NCBI RefSeq assembly: GCF_034931365.1
Contig: NZ_JAYGII010000005.1
Span: 92,487-156,486, forward strand
Source of the DNA: Natronospira elongata
Lineage (GTDB): Bacteria > Pseudomonadota > Gammaproteobacteria > Natronospirales > Natronospiraceae
Reading direction: 5' to 3'
DNA length: 64,000 bases
The notes under the pieces were generated by a model. It searched no databases, was not told where the DNA came from, and worked only from the letters and a program-made list of their open reading frames with translations. Below, piece by piece: positions 61,275-64,000 of this stretch (position 1 is the stretch's first letter; each line of letters opens with the position of its first letter). Made by a program: the position numbers and the translations under genes.

Positions 61275-63467
61275 ATGTACAGACAATCCCTTATCAGTCT
61301 ATCCGTCGCCTCGGCGCTCGCCCTGGCCGCCTGTGAGGCACCCGACCAAGAGACCCAGGAGGAAAGCCGGGCCGACGTCGCAGAAACCCAGCGTCCGGCC
61401 TACCCTGAAACCCGCCGCCAGGACCTGGTGGAGGAAATCCACGGCCACGAGATTGCCGACCCTTATCGCTGGCTGGAGGAGCTGGGCAGTGAGGAGGTTC
61501 GTGACTGGATCAATGCCCAGAACGAACTCACCTTCGAGCACCTCGAGAGCCTGGACGGGCGTCAGCGCTTCAAGGAGCGGATGACCGAACTCTGGGACTT
61601 CGAGCGCTACTCGGTGCCCAGCGAGGAAGCGGGCCGCTACTTCTACCGCCGGAACGACGGCCTGCAGGACCATGATGTCCTTTACTGGCTTTCGGAGCTG
61701 GATGACGAGCCGCAGGTCCTGATCGATCCCAACCGCTTTTCCGAGGATGGCACCGTTTCCCTGACCATGACCTCGGTGCGCGAGGATGGGGAATACATTG
61801 CCTACGGCAAGGCCGAGGGCGGTTCGGACTGGCAGACCTTCCATATCCGCAATATTGAATCGGGCGAGGACACCGGTGATTTCCTCGAGTGGATCAAGTA
61901 TTCACCGGCCGCCTGGACCCATGATCACGAAGGCTTCTTCTACAGCCGTTACCCGGAACCGGAAGGGGATCCTTTGACCGCGCCCAATGAAGATCATCGG
62001 GTCTTCTACCATCGCATGGGCCAGGATCAGGAAGACAATGTTCTGGTCTACGAACGGCCCGACCGGCCGGATTGGCGCTTTGCCCCGGAAGTCAGTGACG
62101 ATGGTCGCTATCTGATCCTGACCGTTCGGGAAGGTACCGATCGCCGCAACCGGGTCTATTACCTGGATTTGCAGGATCCGGAAGATCCCTCCTTCGACGG
62201 AGATGTGGTGGAGTTGCTGGATGATTTCGACGGCGGTTATCACTTCCTTGATAACGACGGCGAGACCTTCTTTTTCTACACCACCGCCGATGCGCCCCGT
62301 GGTCGGATCATCGCCATTGATACCGGCGAACCGGATCGTGACAACTGGGAAACCATTGTCGAGGAACGTGAGCGAGTGATCCGAGGCGTCAATGCCGTGG
62401 GTGACTATTTCATCGTCAACTACATGGAAGATGCCCACAGCCGCCTGTCGATCTTTGGCCGTGATGGCGAGGACAGGGGCGACGTGGAACTCCCCACGCT
62501 GGGAACCGTCGGCAGCGTCAGCAGCGGCCGTGACGGCGAGATGTTCTTCTCCTTCAGCTCCTTCCTCTATCCCACCACGGTGTTCCACCACAAGCCCGGT
62601 GAGTGGGAGGAGCCGGAACTGTTCCGACAGCCTGAACTGAGCGGCTTCGATCCGGAGGACTATGTGACACAGCAGGTCATCTATGAGTCCAAGGACGGCA
62701 CCGAAGTCCCCATGTTCATTACCCACCGTCGGGATGTGGAGCCCGATGGCAATGTCCCCACCCTGCTCTATGGCTATGGTGGCTTCAACATTCCCATCCT
62801 GCCCTCATTCTCGGTGGAGAACCTGGCCTGGATGGAACAGGGCGGCATCTACGCTTCCGCCAACATTCGTGGTGGTGGTGAATACGGCCGTGAATGGCAC
62901 CAGGCCGGTGTGCAGGACAAGAAGCAGAATGTCTTTGACGACTTCATCGCGGCCGCCGAGTATCTGATCGACGAGGGTTATACCTCGGCCGACAACCTGG
63001 GCATCTACGGTCGCTCCAACGGTGGCTTGCTGGTGGGCGCCGTCATCAATCAGCGCCCCGAGCTCTTTGGGGCCGCACTGCCGGCGGTGGGCGTGATGGA
63101 TATGCTGCGCTTCCACAAGTTCACCGTGGGCGCGGGCTGGGCCCCGGATTACGGCAACCCGGAGGTCAAGGAGGACTTTGAAGTGCAGCTGCAGTATTCG
63201 CCTTACCACAACATCGCCGAGGGTCATGACTATCCGCCGGTATTGGTGACCACGGCGGACCATGACGATCGTGTGGTGCCTGGCCACAGCTTCAAGTACG
63301 CGGCCATGCTGCAGTACAAGCAGGCCGAGGACAGCGCCAGTCCCATGCTCATCCGCATCGAGGACCGCGCCGGCCACGGCGCCGGCATGTCCACCACCAT
63401 GCGCATCGAGGAAGCCCGAGACCGTTGGGCTTTCCTGGCGGAGCACTTGGGATTGGAACTGGATTGA
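61275..63467 (+). CDS. Prolyl oligopeptidase family (S9) lipoprotein peptidase
   Basis: 730 residues. N-terminal lipoprotein signal with lipobox ALAACEA. The seven-bladed propeller occupies about 80-440. The catalytic domain carries LLYGYGGFNIPILP, Ser in GIYGRSNGGLLVG (about 580), Asp in VTTADHDDRVVPGHSFKYAA and His in RAGHGAGMST. Both the lipid anchor and the rich Asp/Glu content suggest an envelope-located, salt-adapted peptidase. It cleaves Pro-containing peptides in known relatives. A terminator is directly downstream. No clear Shine-Dalgarno is seen. Confidence 0.92.
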   Translation: MYRQSLISLSVASALALAACEAPDQETQEESRADVAETQRPAYPETRRQDLVEEIHGHEIADPYRWLEELGSEEVRDWINAQNELTFEHLESLDGRQRFKERMTELWDFERYSVPSEEAGRYFYRRNDGLQDHDVLYWLSELDDEPQVLIDPNRFSEDGTVSLTMTSVREDGEYIAYGKAEGGSDWQTFHIRNIESGEDTGDFLEWIKYSPAAWTHDHEGFFYSRYPEPEGDPLTAPNEDHRVFYHRMGQDQEDNVLVYERPDRPDWRFAPEVSDDGRYLILTVREGTDRRNRVYYLDLQDPEDPSFDGDVVELLDDFDGGYHFLDNDGETFFFYTTADAPRGRIIAIDTGEPDRDNWETIVEERERVIRGVNAVGDYFIVNYMEDAHSRLSIFGRDGEDRGDVELPTLGTVGSVSSGRDGEMFFSFSSFLYPTTVFHHKPGEWEEPELFRQPELSGFDPEDYVTQQVIYESKDGTEVPMFITHRRDVEPDGNVPTLLYGYGGFNIPILPSFSVENLAWMEQGGIYASANIRGGGEYGREWHQAGVQDKKQNVFDDFIAAAEYLIDEGYTSADNLGIYGRSNGGLLVGAVINQRPELFGAALPAVGVMDMLRFHKFTVGAGWAPDYGNPEVKEDFEVQLQYSPYHNIAEGHDYPPVLVTTADHDDRVVPGHSFKYAAMLQYKQAEDSASPMLIRIEDRAGHGAGMSTTMRIEEARDRWAFLAEHLGLELD

Positions 63468-63489
63468 GGTGCCGGGTAAGCGGAATCGG

Positions 63490-63517
63490 CGGGCCCCGGA
63501 AGGGGCCCGTTTTTTTT
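63490..63517 (+). terminator. Rho-independent terminator after the S9 peptidase
   Basis: Stem CGGGCCCC/GGGGCCCG (63490-63497 with 63502-63509), GAAA-type loop, then T8. Confidence 0.92.
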
Positions 63518-63520
63518 GCC

Positions 63521-63640
63521 CCGTGGGAGCGGATTCATCCGCGATTGCAATCCAAGCGAAGGCACGCCGCTCTCTGTGGGCGATAGAAGAATGGTGTGCC
63601 AGCCGAGGGCATCCAATCGCGGATGAATCCGCTCCCACGG
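63521..63640. repeat. REP-like inverted pair D, opposite arrangement
   Basis: A perfect 26-bp inverted repeat: 63521-63546 (CCGTGGGAGCGGATTCATCC then GCGATT) and 63615-63640. Spacer is 68 nt. The units face the other way from pairs A-C: the CGCGATT ends are inside rather than outside. Confidence 0.88.
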
Positions 63641-63644
63641 GGGT

Positions 63645-64000
63645 TTAATCGACGTCCCAGCTAGGCGCCAACCCCTCTGGGTTTATCACCCGCCCCTGGG
63701 GATCGGCCAGCCCGGCGATCTCACCCATCTCCTGTTGGCTGAGTTCGAAATCGAAGATGTCGATATTGGCGCTGGCGTGCTCCTCCCGGCTGGAGCGGGG
63801 GATGGCGACCACTCCGTCCTGCTGGATCAGCCAGCGCAGGGCTACCTGGCCCGGGTTCTTGCCGTGCTTGTCGGCAATGGTCTTGAGGGTCTCGCTCTCG
63901 AACACCCGGCCCTGGGCCAGGGGGCAGTAGGCGGTCAGGGCCATGCCGGCCTCGCGGAGCATGGGCTGCAGGGTCTTTTGGCCGAGGAAGGGGTGGTATT
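63645..64000 (-). CDS. Aldo/keto reductase, C-terminal part (gene continues past the window)
   Basis: The 3' 118 codons are visible; the gene extends beyond 64000. Reading in frame from the edge gives YHPFLGQKTLQPMLREAG, then LTAYCPLAQGRVFES, GQVALRWLIQQDGVVAIPRS and NIDIFDFELSQQEMGEI, the conserved second half of NADPH-dependent aldo/keto reductases (the IP(R/K)S NADPH-phosphate site is present). Substrate not determinable. An internal ATG at 63962 is not the true start. Confidence 0.9.
   Translation of the reverse strand, partial: YHPFLGQKTLQPMLREAGMALTAYCPLAQGRVFESETLKTIADKHGKNPGQVALRWLIQQDGVVAIPRSSREEHASANIDIFDFELSQQEMGEIAGLADPQGRVINPEGLAPSWDVD

Noticed and set aside
1..64000. Search for CRISPR arrays, tRNA genes, rRNA and transposases
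   Set aside because: No regularly spaced direct repeats, cloverleaf-like segments, rRNA motifs or transposase proteins were recognised; inverted repeats seen are REP and palindromic elements only.

Overview
The window reads as a chromosomal segment around the replication origin of a GC-rich gammaproteobacterium. The evidence is the gene order rpmH-rnpA-yidD-yidC facing dnaA-dnaN-recF-gyrB, parS sites of the Pseudomonas/Xanthomonas type, REP-like palindromes, NADPH-type gltB/gltD and a speA start. Many proteins are strongly acidic (the YidC periplasmic linker, the S9 peptidase, the tail of the S8 peptidase), which suggests a halophilic or haloalkaliphilic lifestyle; a peptidase-rich genus such as Natronospira is one guess, but no genus can be fixed from sequence alone. 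No rRNA, tRNA, CRISPR array, transposase or phage gene was seen.

Layout. 1-3.1 kb: start of speA, thrC, and an outward-facing lipoprotein amidohydrolase. 3.2-6.3 kb: a TPR-methyltransferase fusion, then an archaeal-type pair, a PIN-domain RNA ligase partner and an Rnl3 RNA ligase, encoded convergently. 6.5-8.2 kb: two tandem paralogous exported proteins of unknown function. 8.3-17.8 kb (minus): gltD, gltB, a small Smr protein and a propeller-sensor diguanylate cyclase. 18-25.6 kb: DUF4919 lipoprotein, outer-membrane protein, DUF4282, YeiH exporter, TonB-C lipoprotein, thiolase and an AgcS symporter with an unusual insert.

25.9-34.9 kb is the origin core: gyrB, recF, dnaN, dnaA (minus) and rpmH, rnpA, yidD, yidC (plus). 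It has three parS palindromes in and beside recF and a 15-bp inverted pair of perfect DnaA boxes between dnaN and dnaA. The usual continuation to mnmE and mnmG is present but broken up: a repeat element and an alpha/beta hydrolase precede mnmE, and a diguanylate cyclase plus a five-gene operon (two NatAB-type ABC exporters around an exported peptidase-like hydrolase) separate mnmE from mnmG. rsmG-parA-parB does not follow mnmG; a subtilase and a translationally coupled FG-GAP surface protein are there instead.

49.9-64 kb is accessory: tandem DUF945 (YdgA-like) paralogs, a DCC-family protein, an SLC13/TrkA-C transporter, a two-gene AT-rich cassette of unknown function, a histone-deacetylase-family enzyme, a diaminopropionate ammonia-lyase-like enzyme, an MBL hydrolase, an alkyltransferase-like protein, small membrane proteins, an S9 oligopeptidase and the end of an aldo/keto reductase. 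Intergenic gaps hold four REP-pair hairpins. Two of these sit about 50 bp from a larger palindromic element with conserved ends but unrelated stems, which looks like a composite, non-coding mobile repeat family. The most unusual items are this composite repeat, the RNA ligase/PIN pair, the parS cluster without adjacent parAB, the symporter insert and the subtilase without a usable start.
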